Source: Kumtagia ephedrae (lineage in GTDB: Bacteria; Pseudomonadota; Alphaproteobacteria; Rhizobiales; Rhizobiaceae). Taken from it: a stretch of 52,856 nucleotides of DNA. Both the position numbers and the translations under genes were made by a program. The stretch spans positions 1 to 52,856 of the forward strand of contig NZ_PXYK01000036.1 of assembly GCF_003012745.1 (NCBI RefSeq). The letters run 5' to 3'. Positions 16,207 to 24,875 of this stretch are shown here, piece after piece. The notes beneath the pieces were generated by a model. The model saw only the letters and a program-made list of their open reading frames with translations. It did no database searches and was not told the DNA's origin. Each line of letters begins with the position of its first letter. The first letter of the stretch is position 1.

Positions 16207-17235
16207 TCAGCGTGCCTCCGTTGCGTCGGCCCAGCTTCCGCAGACGATGCCGCGGTGCAGGTCCATGTCGATGTTGCGGCCGGAGACGAGCACGACCGTC
16301 TCGCCGTCGAGCCTGACCTTGCCGGCGAGGATGGCGGCGATGCCGACCGCGCCGGCGCCCTCGACGACCTCGCGCTCGGCCGCGTAGGCGTGGCGGATGC
16401 CGGCGGCAATCTCGGCCTCGGTGAGCAGCACGACGTCGTCGAGCAGGTTCTTGCACATCTGGAAGGTCAGGCGGTTGGCGAGGCCGATGCCGCCGCCGAG
16501 CGAATCGGCGAGCGTCGGCAACTCCTCGACCTGCACCGGCCGACCGGCGTCGAGGCTCGCCTTCATGGCGGCGCCGCGCTGCATCGACACGCCGACGATC
16601 CTGGTCGACGGCAAAAGGCCCTTGACCGCCGCGGCGATGCCGGCGGCAAGCCCGCCGCCGGAGAGCTGCACCAGCACCGTCCGCGCAGTCGGCACGGCTT
16701 CGATCATCTCCAGTCCGAGCGTGCCCTGTCCGGCGACGACCGCGGCGTCGTCGAAGGGCGGCACCATCGCCAGCCCGTCCGTCCCGACGAGGCGGTCGAC
16801 CTCGTCCTGGGCATCGTCCTGGCTGCCGCCGACGATGCGGATCTCGGCGCCGAGCCGACGGATTTCCGCGACCTTGTTCTCGGGCACCAGCTTCGACATG
16901 CAGATGACGGCGCGCACGCCCTTCAGCCTGGCCGCGTGGGCAAGGGCGCGGCCATGATTGCCGGTGGAGGCGGCGACCACGCCGCGCGCCTTCTCGGCGG
17001 CGCTCAGCTGCGCGATGGCGTTGGAGGCGCCGCGCAGCTTGAAGCTGCCGGTGGTCTGGCGGTGCTCCAGCTTGAGGAACACCGGGACGCCGGCGATCTC
17101 CGACAGCGATGCCGAGGGGACCGTCGCCGTCGGCTCGATCCGCCCGGCGATCCGCCGCCGCGCCGCCTCGATATCGGCAAGGGAGACCGGCTGCATCATC
17201 TTATCCGCCGCGTTGGAGAGGGAGTCTGAAACCAT
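16207..17235 (-). CDS. eutB: Hydroxyectoine-utilisation dehydratase EutB (threonine dehydratase-like)
   Basis: A 342-residue fold-type II PLP enzyme. The cofactor Lys66 lies in TTGSFKLRGASNAI; STGNHGRALAHAA and the glycine loop SGGGLAAGIAAAV bind the phosphate. EutB is needed for hydroxyectoine use, probably removing the hydroxyl group as a dehydratase together with EutA and EutC. It begins 4 nt after the M24 paralogue stop and ends 1 nt before eutC. Confidence 0.9.
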   Translation of the reverse strand: MVSDSLSNAADKMMQPVSLADIEAARRRIAGRIEPTATVPSASLSEIAGVPVFLKLEHRQTTGSFKLRGASNAIAQLSAAEKARGVVAASTGNHGRALAHAARLKGVRAVICMSKLVPENKVAEIRRLGAEIRIVGGSQDDAQDEVDRLVGTDGLAMVPPFDDAAVVAGQGTLGLEMIEAVPTARTVLVQLSGGGLAAGIAAAVKGLLPSTRIVGVSMQRGAAMKASLDAGRPVQVEELPTLADSLGGGIGLANRLTFQMCKNLLDDVVLLTEAEIAAGIRHAYAAEREVVEGAGAVGIAAILAGKVRLDGETVVLVSGRNIDMDLHRGIVCGSWADATEAR

Positions 17236-17239
17236 GGCG

Positions 17240-18388
17240 CTACCGGACGATCGGCCCGGCCGGGGTTTTGGTCAGCACCTCCGCGCCCGTTTCCGTCAGA
17301 AGCACCGTGTTGGAGACGAAGTCGTCGCCGCGCCCGGTGCCCATCAGCCAGGACAGGATGTGGAAGCTCATGCCCGTCTCGACGACGAGGTCGGAATCAT
17401 GCCTGAGCCCCGTCACCGAATTGCCGCCGGTCCAGGACGGCGGCTGGCCGATGCCGACGAGGTAGCCGCAGTGGTGGCGGCGATAGTGGGAGAGGCCGGC
17501 CGCATCGACGACGTCTTGCCAGGCGGCATAGACGTCGCGCGCCCTGACGCCAGGCCGCAGCGCCGCGACGACGGCGTCGAAGGCGCGCGCCGTCACTTCC
17601 GCCATGGCGGCGTCCTCGGCCCCGATACCGCCGATGCGGACGAGCCGGCCGAGCGGTGCATGGTAGCGCGACACGCAGCCGGAGAGCTCGAGGAACACCG
17701 GCTCGCCGTTGCGGTAGACGCCGTCGCCCCAGGTGGTGTGCTCCTCGCCGAGGCGGGATACCGGGCGGATGAACGGGCCGAAACCCGGCGGGTGCCCGCC
17801 GGCGCGGAGCATCGCCGCGACGCATTGCGCGGCGACCTCCCGTTCGGCGGCACCGTCGGCGATGGCGTCGATCGCAGCTGCCGCGGCGGCGTCGCTGACG
17901 GCGGCGGCGCGGCGCATCAGCGCCTGCTCCTCGGCGCTCTTGACCCGGCGCATTCCGTCCACCACGCCGGAGACGTCGCTCCACAGGGCGTCCTGCTGTG
18001 CCTGCAATTTCAGGGCGAGGCCGTGGCTCAGGCCGGCGGTCCAGCATTCGAGGCCGATGCGCTTGCCGGCCAGCCCGCGTTCGCCGAGCAGCTGCGCGGC
18101 GAGGTCGGCGGCGGTCTCGCTGTCGGAATGGCCGTAAAAATCCGCTGCCGTCACCTGTTTCTCGATCGTCACCCTCTCCATCGCGCGGGTGACCAGGACC
18201 GGTCTTCCCTCGAGAGGGACGATCAGCAGATGCGGCGCGAAATAGCCCCAGTGGTCGAGGCCGGTCAGGTAGAAGACGCTTTCGGGCGCGGCGAAGACGG
18301 CGGCATCCACCTGCCGCGCGGCGAGCAGCCCGCGCAGCCTTGCCAGGCGTGCGGCGATCTCGGCTTCGGTGAAGGGGTTGCGATCCAT
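17240..18388 (-). CDS. Second M24/creatinase-like protein at the head of the eut operon
   Basis: A 382-residue paralogue of DoeA with the same two-domain plan: VFYLTGLDHWGYFAPHLLIV in the N-terminal domain, and GDGVYRNGEP, YLVGIGQPPSW and ILSWLMGTGRGDDFVSNTV in the pita-bread domain. FLELSGCVSRYHAPLGRLV again lacks the two Asp metal ligands, so it should be a creatinase-like hydrolase, not a metallopeptidase. It is the first gene of the catabolic operon, where eutA is found in many relatives. It may act on hydroxyectoine or another cyclic amidine or amino acid; the substrate cannot be read from sequence. Confidence 0.85.
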   Translation of the reverse strand: MDRNPFTEAEIAARLARLRGLLAARQVDAAVFAAPESVFYLTGLDHWGYFAPHLLIVPLEGRPVLVTRAMERVTIEKQVTAADFYGHSDSETAADLAAQLLGERGLAGKRIGLECWTAGLSHGLALKLQAQQDALWSDVSGVVDGMRRVKSAEEQALMRRAAAVSDAAAAAAIDAIADGAAEREVAAQCVAAMLRAGGHPPGFGPFIRPVSRLGEEHTTWGDGVYRNGEPVFLELSGCVSRYHAPLGRLVRIGGIGAEDAAMAEVTARAFDAVVAALRPGVRARDVYAAWQDVVDAAGLSHYRRHHCGYLVGIGQPPSWTGGNSVTGLRHDSDLVVETGMSFHILSWLMGTGRGDDFVSNTVLLTETGAEVLTKTPAGPIVR

Positions 18389-18510
18389 CAGGCGGCGCCT
18401 CGAATTCCGTCAGCGGTTCCCGGCAAGGTCATAATGTGCACAACTGTTGGGCGGCTCCGCTCAAGAATGCGGCTGGTCGCTTGGCATTTTCTGGATAGCT
18501 ACATCTTTGC

Positions 18511-18539
18511 TTGCAAGCTGTCTAGGCTAGTTGTATACG
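18511..18539 (+). promoter_or_regulatory. Predicted ehuB promoter
   Basis: TTGCAA (18511-18516) and TATACG (18534-18539) are spaced by 17 bp, about 75 nt before the ehuB start. The -10 box lies inside the palindrome at 18530-18549. A divergent promoter for the catabolic operon must lie in the same 225-bp region but was not resolved. Confidence 0.5.
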
Positions 18540-18549
18540 TCTATGCAAC
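18530..18549. promoter_or_regulatory. Candidate GntR operator upstream of ehuB
   Basis: The dyad GTTGnATA-N4-TATnCAAC overlaps the predicted -10 box. The left part reads TTGTATAC, close to the TTGTATACAA type of site used by FCD-subfamily GntR proteins. Such a regulator is encoded at the end of the same operon (21696-22415). Repression relieved by a pathway intermediate would be the simplest model. Confidence 0.55.
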
Positions 18550-18613
18550 TTGCCGGCGACCTGGAGGAAGGCGTCGGCAGTCCGAGCCTGGCTACCAAGA
18601 AAAAGGGGAACCT

Positions 18614-19483
18614 ATGTCCAGATCATCGATGTCCCGCCGTATGGCGATCAAGTCCGCCGCCGTCCTGGCGCTTTCCGCCGCGACGTTCGCGGCGGTGCCG
18701 GCGTTCGCCCAATCGACGCTCGAAAAGGCGAAGGCGGATGGATACATCCGCGTCGGCTTCGCCAACGAGGCGCCGTTCGGCTTCGCCACGCCCGACGGCA
18801 AGCTGACCGGCGAGGCGCCGGAAGTGACCAAGGCGGTGCTCGCCAAGATGGGCATCGCGCAGGTCGACGGCGTGCTGACCGAATTCGGCTCGCTCATCCC
18901 CGGCCTCAAGGCCGGACGTTTCGACATCATCGCCGCCGGCATGTTCATCAATCCCAAGCGCTGCGCAGAGATCAATTTTTCCGAGCCCTCCTACGGCATC
19001 GGCCAGGCCATGCTGGTGCAGCAGGGCAATCCGAAGGGCGTGAAGGACTATTCGAGCATCAAGGACAATGCCGACCTCAAGCTTGCCGTGATGGCCGGCG
19101 CGGTCGAGAGCGGCTACGCCAAGGATGCCGGCGTGGCGCAGGAGCAGATCGTGTCGCTGCCGGACCAGTCGAGCCTAGTCGCCGCCGTGCAGTCGGGCCG
19201 CGCCGACGCCGCCGCGCTGACGGCGCTGTCGATCGCCGACATGGCCAAGAAGGCGGAAGGGGTGGAATCGACCACGCCGTTCGGCGAGGTCGCCGGCAAG
19301 TCGGTGAAGGGCCATGGCGGCTTCGGCTTCCGCAAGGACGACACCGACCTGCTCGAGGCCTTCAACGCCGAGCTGGCGAAATTCCTCGGCTCCCCCGAGC
19401 ATATCGCCCTCGTCGAGCCGCTCGGCTTCGGCAAGGACTATCTGCCGAACAAGACGACTGCCCAACTCTGCGCGGGTGAGTAG
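18614..19483 (+). CDS. ehuB: Ectoine/hydroxyectoine ABC transporter, substrate-binding protein
   Basis: A 289-residue periplasmic binding protein of the amino-acid (family 3) type. The signal peptide ends near residue 32 (VPAFA-QS) and contains SRRMAIK, so export could be by Tat. The mature start with IRVGFANEAPFGFATPDGKLTGEAPEV, here read in parts, is characteristic of EhuB; Phe and Glu in ANEAPF are expected in the ectoine pocket. GLKAGRFDIIAAGMFINPKRC follows. AAGGGGAAC upstream serves as ribosome site. It is the first gene of ehuBCDA. Confidence 0.93.
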   Translation: MSRSSMSRRMAIKSAAVLALSAATFAAVPAFAQSTLEKAKADGYIRVGFANEAPFGFATPDGKLTGEAPEVTKAVLAKMGIAQVDGVLTEFGSLIPGLKAGRFDIIAAGMFINPKRCAEINFSEPSYGIGQAMLVQQGNPKGVKDYSSIKDNADLKLAVMAGAVESGYAKDAGVAQEQIVSLPDQSSLVAAVQSGRADAAALTALSIADMAKKAEGVESTTPFGEVAGKSVKGHGGFGFRKDDTDLLEAFNAELAKFLGSPEHIALVEPLGFGKDYLPNKTTAQLCAGE

Positions 19484-19538
19484 TCTGCCCACCCCAGGGC
19501 GGCGCGCCGTCGCCGCCCGTTCCAGATCGGGGTAGCGC

Positions 19539-20267
19539 ATGGGTATTCCGACGCTCGTTGCGATGCTGGTCGCGGCACTCGCCGTGATCGGCGTGCTTTC
19601 CTTCCGGGAAGAGTACAGCCTGTTCGTGCCGGGCCTGCTGCAGGGCGCGGTGCTGACGTTGCAGATCGCCGTGCTCGGCTCGCTGCTGGCGGTGGTGATG
19701 GGCGTGCTCGCGGCGCTCGCCCGGCTCTACGGGCCGGCGCCGCTGCGCTGGCTGGCGACGGTCTATGTCGAGATCTTCCGCGGCACCTCGGCGCTGGTGC
19801 AGTTGTTCTGGCTGTTTTTCGTGCTGCCGCAGTTCGGCGTAACGCTCGACGCCTTTCCGGTCGCGGTGCTGGCGCTCGGCCTCAATGTCGGCGCCTACGG
19901 GTCGGAGGTGGTGCGCGGCGCCATCCAGTCGGTGCCGCGCGGCCAGTGGGAAGCTTCGACGGCGCTCAACATGAGCCGGCCGCAGATGCTTCGCCGCATC
20001 ATCCTGCCGCAGGCCTTCATCGCCATGATCCCGCCCTGGGGCAATCTGTTCATCGAGCTCCTGAAATCGACGGCGCTGGTGTCGCTGATCACGTTGTCGG
20101 ATCTCGCCTTCCGCGCCCAGCAGATGAACCAGACCACGCTTAAGACGGTGCCGATCTTCACGCTGGTGCTGCTGATGTATCTGGTCATGTCGCTGGCGAT
20201 CACCATCGTCATGCGCCTGCTGGAGCGGCGGGCCTCGCTGGGGCTGGCGCGGGGGAGGGCGGCATGA
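19539..20267 (+). CDS. ehuC: Ectoine/hydroxyectoine ABC transporter, permease EhuC
   Basis: A 242-residue inner-membrane permease of the His/Glu/Gln type. The N-terminal helix precedes LLQGAVLTLQIAVLGSLLAVV. The ATPase-contact loop reads EVVRGAIQSVPRGQWEAS...ILPQAF, the EAA motif of this family. It begins 55 nt after ehuB; its TGA overlaps the ehuD ATG (ATGA), implying coupled translation with ehuD. Confidence 0.92.
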   Translation: MGIPTLVAMLVAALAVIGVLSFREEYSLFVPGLLQGAVLTLQIAVLGSLLAVVMGVLAALARLYGPAPLRWLATVYVEIFRGTSALVQLFWLFFVLPQFGVTLDAFPVAVLALGLNVGAYGSEVVRGAIQSVPRGQWEASTALNMSRPQMLRRIILPQAFIAMIPPWGNLFIELLKSTALVSLITLSDLAFRAQQMNQTTLKTVPIFTLVLLMYLVMSLAITIVMRLLERRASLGLARGRAA

Positions 20268-20923
20268 TCTGGGACTGGGCCTTCGCGCTGGAGATCCTGC
20301 CGACGCTCGCCCGCGCCGCCGTGGTGACCGTGCAGGCGACGCTGCTCGGCTTCGTCATCGCCGCCGTGCTCGGGCTGGTGCTGGCGGTGGTCCGCATCGC
20401 CGTGCCGGCGACGGCCTGGACGATCTCGGTGCTGGTCGAGCTGATCCGCTCGACGCCGCTGCTCATCCAGATCTTCTTCCTGTATTTCGTCTTCCCGAAG
20501 TTCGGCATCGTGCTCGACGCCTTCACCGCCGGCGTGCTGGCGATCGGCATCCACTACGCCGCCTATTGCTCCGAGGTGTACCGCGCCGGCTTCGACAACA
20601 TCCCGCGCGGGCAGTGGGAGGCTTCCATCGCCCTCAATCTGTCGGCGTGGACGACCTTCCGCGACATCATCATCCCGCAGGCGGTGCCGCCGGTGGTGCC
20701 GGCGCTCGGCAATTATCTGGTGGCGCTGTTCAAGGAGACGCCGCTGCTGTCGGCCATCGCCGTGCTCGAGCTCATGCAGACGGCCAAGATCATCGGCTCG
20801 GAAACTTTCCGCTACACCGAGCCGATCACCCTGGTCGGCGTGTTCTTCCTGGTCATGAGCCTGATATCGGCCGCGCTCATCCGTCTCATCGAGCGCCTGC
20901 TCAACAGGAGGATCCTGCGATGA
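20264..20923 (+). CDS. ehuD: Ectoine/hydroxyectoine ABC transporter, permease EhuD
   Basis: A 219-residue membrane permease forming a heterodimer with EhuC. It has LARAAVVTVQATLLGFVIAAV as first core helix, VELIRSTPLLIQIFFLYFV, and the EAA loop SEVYRAGFDNIPRGQWEAS...IIPQAVPPV. It overlaps both ehuC and ehuA by ATGA, the mark of a tightly coupled operon. Confidence 0.92.
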   Translation: MIWDWAFALEILPTLARAAVVTVQATLLGFVIAAVLGLVLAVVRIAVPATAWTISVLVELIRSTPLLIQIFFLYFVFPKFGIVLDAFTAGVLAIGIHYAAYCSEVYRAGFDNIPRGQWEASIALNLSAWTTFRDIIIPQAVPPVVPALGNYLVALFKETPLLSAIAVLELMQTAKIIGSETFRYTEPITLVGVFFLVMSLISAALIRLIERLLNRRILR

Positions 20924-21699
20924 CCGACCAACCGATGGTCCGCTTCGACAATGTGTCGAAGCGCTACGGCCCGCTGACCGTGCTCGACGGGCTCAACCTC
21001 GACATCATGCGCGGCGAGAAGGTCTCTGTCATCGGCCCGTCCGGCTCCGGCAAGACGACGGTGCTGCGGATGCTGATGACGCTGGAGAAGATCAACGACG
21101 GCGTCATCTGGGTCGAGGGCGAGCCGCTGACCCATATGGAGCGCAACGGCAAGCTGGTACCGGCCGACCTCGCGCATGTGCGCCGGGTGCGCGGCAAGAT
21201 CGGCATGGTGTTCCAGTCCTTCAACCTGTTCCCGCACATGACGGCGATGCAGAACTGCATCGAGGCGCCGGTGACGGTGCTCGGCATGAAGCGGGCGGAG
21301 GCCGAGGCGCGCGCCGCCGAGCTGCTCGGCATGGTGGGGCTGTCGCAGAAGAAGGACCACTATCCCTCGCAGCTTTCCGGCGGCCAGCAGCAGCGCGTCG
21401 CCATCGCCCGCGCGCTCGCCATGCGGCCGAAGATCATGCTGTTCGACGAGGTGACCTCGGCGCTCGACCCGGAGCTTGTGGGCGAAGTGCTGCAGGTGAT
21501 AAGGCAGATCGGACGCGAGCATGACCTCACGATGCTGATGGTGACGCACCAGATGGGTTTCGCCAGGGAATTCTCCGACCGCGTCTGCTTCTTCTATCAG
21601 GGCAAGATCTGCGAGCAGGGGCCGCCGGCCGAGCTGTTCGGTGCGCCGAAGAACGAGCGCACGCGGCAGTTCCTCAATGCCGTTCTGGAGGCGGGATGA
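20920..21699 (+). CDS. ehuA: Ectoine/hydroxyectoine ABC transporter, ATP-binding protein EhuA
   Basis: A 259-residue ABC ATPase. Walker A GPSGSGKTT (residues 38-46), Q-loop MVFQSFNLFPHMT, signature LSGGQQQRVAIARAL, Walker B IMLFDEVTSALD and the switch His in MLMVTHQMGF are all present. It powers EhuCD. The open frame runs upstream into ehuD, but the ATG at 20920 overlapping the ehuD stop is the start. ATGA overlap with the gntR gene follows. Confidence 0.93.
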   Translation: MTDQPMVRFDNVSKRYGPLTVLDGLNLDIMRGEKVSVIGPSGSGKTTVLRMLMTLEKINDGVIWVEGEPLTHMERNGKLVPADLAHVRRVRGKIGMVFQSFNLFPHMTAMQNCIEAPVTVLGMKRAEAEARAAELLGMVGLSQKKDHYPSQLSGGQQQRVAIARALAMRPKIMLFDEVTSALDPELVGEVLQVIRQIGREHDLTMLMVTHQMGFAREFSDRVCFFYQGKICEQGPPAELFGAPKNERTRQFLNAVLEAG

Positions 21700-22415
21700 C
21701 GCTGGGAGAGGAGGCCGTTCTCGAGGCGGAGACGCTTGCCGTGGTCCGGCCGTCGTCGGTGAGGGAGCGCTTCGAGCGCATCTACGGCATCCTGCGCGAC
21801 CGCATCTGCGTGCTCGACTATCCGCCGGGCAGCCGGCTGTCGGAGGAGGAACTGGCGCAGGAGTTCGAGATCAGCCGCACCCCGGTGCGCCGCGTACTGG
21901 CCCGGCTGGAGTCGGAGGGGCTGGTGCAATCGGTGCACGGCGTCGGCACCATCGTCACCGACGTCGACATCGAAGAGCTGCAGCAGGTCTATCACCTGCG
22001 GCTGGAGCTGGCGACGCTGACCGGCAAGCTGTCGCCGATCCCGCGCACGGCGGCCGACCTCGACCGCATCCGGGCGCTGATCGCTCGCTGCGACGCGGCG
22101 CTGCTCAACCCGGACCAGCGCGTCTTCCTGCGCCTCAACATGGAGTTCGTCGCCGAGATCACCGCCATCACCGGCAACCAGCCGCTGCGCGAGGTCAGCG
22201 AGCGGCTTTACGTGCAGGTGGCGCGCGTCGTGCTGAAGATGATGCCGCAGCTCGGTCTGGTCGAGGAGTTCACGGCATTTCGCAACGAGATGGCGGAGGT
22301 GCTGGCGGCCGCCGAGATCGGCGACCTGGAATCGATCGGCCATATCAGGCGTGCGCATATCTCCATGAGCTTCCGCCGCATGATGCTCAACCGGGATTCC
22401 GCGCGGGATTCCTGA
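21696..22415 (+). CDS. GntR family regulator with FCD domain
   Basis: A 239-residue regulator. Residues 20-90 are the GntR winged helix (RFERIYGILRDRICVLDYPPG, LAQEFEISRTPVRRVLARLE). The C-terminal helices (VYHLRLELATLTGKLS, RLNMEFVAEITAITGNQPL) form the FCD-type effector domain. It overlaps ehuA by ATGA, so it is made with the importer and probably controls the locus through the dyad at 18530-18549. Well-studied ectoine loci usually carry EnuR, a MocR-type GntR with an aminotransferase-like domain; this protein is much shorter and different. Confidence 0.88.
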   Translation: MTLGEEAVLEAETLAVVRPSSVRERFERIYGILRDRICVLDYPPGSRLSEEELAQEFEISRTPVRRVLARLESEGLVQSVHGVGTIVTDVDIEELQQVYHLRLELATLTGKLSPIPRTAADLDRIRALIARCDAALLNPDQRVFLRLNMEFVAEITAITGNQPLREVSERLYVQVARVVLKMMPQLGLVEEFTAFRNEMAEVLAAAEIGDLESIGHIRRAHISMSFRRMMLNRDSARDS

Positions 22416-22656
22416 TTGCGCTGCGCTGACGGCCGCGCGGCTGGCGCCTTCGTTCGGCGCCTACCGGACAGGATGGGCGATCATCCGCGTTTTGCAGCGC
22501 CGCGATTGTGCTCGTCCCGTAAAGACGCGCGGTCGCTTCCTCGGTAGCCCGCCGCTCCGCCGGTCCGCGGCGGCGGCGTGTCATCAGCGCATACGCGATC
22601 AGCAGTCCCAGGATCACCGGTCCGCATGCCACTACGAAAAGCCAGAGCATTTCCAT
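22387..22656 (-). CDS. Small membrane protein
   Basis: An 89-residue protein with one N-terminal helix, MEMLWLFVVACGPVILGLLI AYALM (first 25 residues), then RRRRGPAERRATEEATARLYG. Similar short one-helix proteins with a basic stop-transfer and a TxxLY-like end are common in rhizobia. The last 35 or so residues are low-complexity and overlap the gntR 3' end on the other strand by 29 nt. GGAG nine bases before the ATG supports the start. Function unknown. Confidence 0.65.
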   Translation of the reverse strand: MEMLWLFVVACGPVILGLLIAYALMTRRRRGPAERRATEEATARLYGTSTIAALQNADDRPSCPVGAERRRQPRGRQRSAIRNPARNPG

Positions 22657-22932
22657 GGCAATTCAACTCCGTTTGCTGCCCCGGAGGGCCTCCTACCGCA
22701 ACCGGTCCGGCGTGGATTCGTTCCGCTCGCCGGATAGCGAGATCGCGCGGCTCGAATATACGGCCCCGGCGAACCGGATGGGTCGCATCCATGACGGGAC
22801 GCCGGTGGTCAGGGGTGAGCCTCCCATAGGTCGAGCGGCATACGACATTCACCGGGAATTCCGGGCGGGGGCGGTGATTGTGGCGGGCAGGTGGGGTATC
22901 CTGTCGGCCGGAAAAGAATCAGCCGAAAGCCG

Positions 22933-23727
22933 ATGCGCCAGTATCTCGACCTCCTCGACCACGTCCTGACCAAGGGGACCGACCGCCCCGATCGCACGGG
23001 CACCGGCACGCGCTCTGTGTTCGGCTACCAGATGCGCTTCGACCTCGGCCGGGGTTTTCCCGTCACCACCACCAAGAAGCTGCATCTCAAGTCGATCATC
23101 CACGAGCTTCTGTGGTTCCTGGCCGGCGACACCAACGTCAAATATCTCAACGACCACAGCGTCACGATCTGGGACGAATGGGCCGACGAGAACGGCGATC
23201 TCGGGCCGGTCTATGGCAAGCAGTGGCGCTCCTGGCCGAAGCGCGACGGCGGCGAGATCGACCAGATCGCCGAGCTTCTCATCCAGTTGCGCAAGAACCC
23301 CTCGTCGCGGCGGCTGATCGTCTCGGCCTGGAACCCGGAGGAGGTGGACGCCATGGCGCTGCCGCCATGCCACTGCCTGTTCCAGTTCTACGTCGCCGAC
23401 GGCAAGCTGTCCTGCCAACTCTACCAGCGGTCCGCCGACATCTTTCTCGGCGTCCCCTTCAACATCGCCTCCTACGCGCTGCTGACCCTGATGGTCGCGC
23501 AGGTGGCCGGCCTCAAGCCCGGCGATTTCGTGCACACGCTGGGTGACGCGCATCTCTACGCCAACCATTTCGAGCAGGCGCGCGAGCAGTTGCGGCGCAC
23601 GCCCAAGCCGCTGCCGACGATGCGGCTCAATCCGGCGGTGCGCGATCTCTTCGCCTTCCGCTACGAGGATTTTTCGCTGGAGAACTATGTGGCCGACCCC
23701 GCGATCAAGGCGCCGATCGCGGTGTGA
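22933..23727 (+). CDS. thyA: Thymidylate synthase
   Basis: Converts dUMP to dTMP using methylene-THF. The 264-residue length equals the Escherichia coli enzyme. Catalytic Cys146 lies in [43 protein letters not shown] and [20 protein letters not shown] (in the folate and dUMP pockets) are conserved. The start [12 protein letters not shown] at 22933 is the family start. It is followed by DUF4424 and folA, which recycles the dihydrofolate it makes. Confidence 0.98.
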   Translation: MRQYLDLLDHVLTKGTDRPDRTGTGTRSVFGYQMRFDLGRGFPVTTTKKLHLKSIIHELLWFLAGDTNVKYLNDHSVTIWDEWADENGDLGPVYGKQWRSWPKRDGGEIDQIAELLIQLRKNPSSRRLIVSAWNPEEVDAMALPPCHCLFQFYVADGKLSCQLYQRSADIFLGVPFNIASYALLTLMVAQVAGLKPGDFVHTLGDAHLYANHFEQAREQLRRTPKPLPTMRLNPAVRDLFAFRYEDFSLENYVADPAIKAPIAV

Positions 23728-23819
23728 GCGGGCAAGCGGGCGCCAACCGGCGCCGGTTTGCTCGGGCCGGCGACTTGCCATAATTCCCGACAACCGGCAG
23801 CGCTTCACGAGAGGTATCG

Positions 23820-24875
23820 ATGTTCCGTCCGCTTGTTCCCGGGATCGTGCTTGCCGGCCTGCTGTCCGGCGCGGCGCCGGCCCTCGCCAACGATTCCACC
23901 GCTGAGCTCGGAACCGGAGGGCTGATCCTCGCCCGGACCGATGCGATCGCCATGCAGAAGGAGGAGCTGTTCATCTCCGAGGAGATCGTGCGCGTCGACT
24001 ATGTGTTCCGCAACGAGACGGACGCCGACGTCGACACGATCGTCGCCTTCCCGATGCCGGACATCGACGGCAATCCCTACACCATGCCGGCGATCCCCAA
24101 CGATGCCGATGCGAATTTTCTCGGCTTCGAGGTTTCGGTCGACGGCAAGCCGGTCGAGGCCGCGCTGCAGCAGCGCGCCTTCGCCGCCGGCATCGACGTC
24201 ACGCAGGAGCTCGTCGCGCAGGGCGTGCCGCTCTATCCCAATGGCGATGCGGCGAGCGGAGCGCTCGCCAAGATACCTGATGCGGTGGCGGCCGACTGGA
24301 TCGACCGCGGTATCATCGTCGTCGAGGAATATGACGACGGCTCGGGCTGGAAGAAGGTGCGTTCACCCTTCTGGCGGCTGCAGTCGGTCTACTGGTGGCG
24401 CAGCCGGTTCCCCGCCAATGCGGACGTGCGCGTGTCGCACCGCTACAAGCCGAGCGTCGGCAGCACCGTCGGGCTCAGCTTCCTTACCGGCGGCAAGCCG
24501 GGTGGCGAGGTCTATGAAGACTACAAAGCAAAATATTGCATCGATGCCGCCTTCGAGCGGGCGGTGGCGAAAGCGGCCGCGGCCGCGAAGGACGGCGAAC
24601 CGGCACTCTACGAGAACCGGATCGAATACGTGCTGACCACCGGGGGCAACTGGGCCAACGGCACGATCGGCGACTTCAGGCTGACCGTCGACAAGGGCGA
24701 TCCGACCGCGCTGATCAGCTTCTGCGGCAGCGGCGTGAGGAAGACCGGCCCCACCACCTTCGAGATGTCGGCCAAGGATTTTTATCCGCAGCGCGACATC
24801 GACATCCTGCTGCTGAAGCGCTGGCCGGGCGAAAGCGGAGAGCCCGCGGCCGCGCGGACGGGGAGCGGCGGCTGA
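23820..24875 (+). CDS. DUF4424 family exported protein
   Basis: A 351-residue protein with a signal peptide (residues 1-23, ending APALA-ND). The mature part begins DSTAELGTGGLILARTDAI, followed by EELFISEEIVRVDYVFRN and TIVAFPMPDIDG, the DUF4424 pattern. Later segments include VSHRYKPSVGSTVGLSFL and YVLTTGGNWANGTIGDFRL. It is expected to be periplasmic; no function is known. The stop overlaps the folA start (TGATG), so it is translated together with folA. Confidence 0.88.
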   Translation: MFRPLVPGIVLAGLLSGAAPALANDSTAELGTGGLILARTDAIAMQKEELFISEEIVRVDYVFRNETDADVDTIVAFPMPDIDGNPYTMPAIPNDADANFLGFEVSVDGKPVEAALQQRAFAAGIDVTQELVAQGVPLYPNGDAASGALAKIPDAVAADWIDRGIIVVEEYDDGSGWKKVRSPFWRLQSVYWWRSRFPANADVRVSHRYKPSVGSTVGLSFLTGGKPGGEVYEDYKAKYCIDAAFERAVAKAAAAAKDGEPALYENRIEYVLTTGGNWANGTIGDFRLTVDKGDPTALISFCGSGVRKTGPTTFEMSAKDFYPQRDIDILLLKRWPGESGEPAAARTGSGG

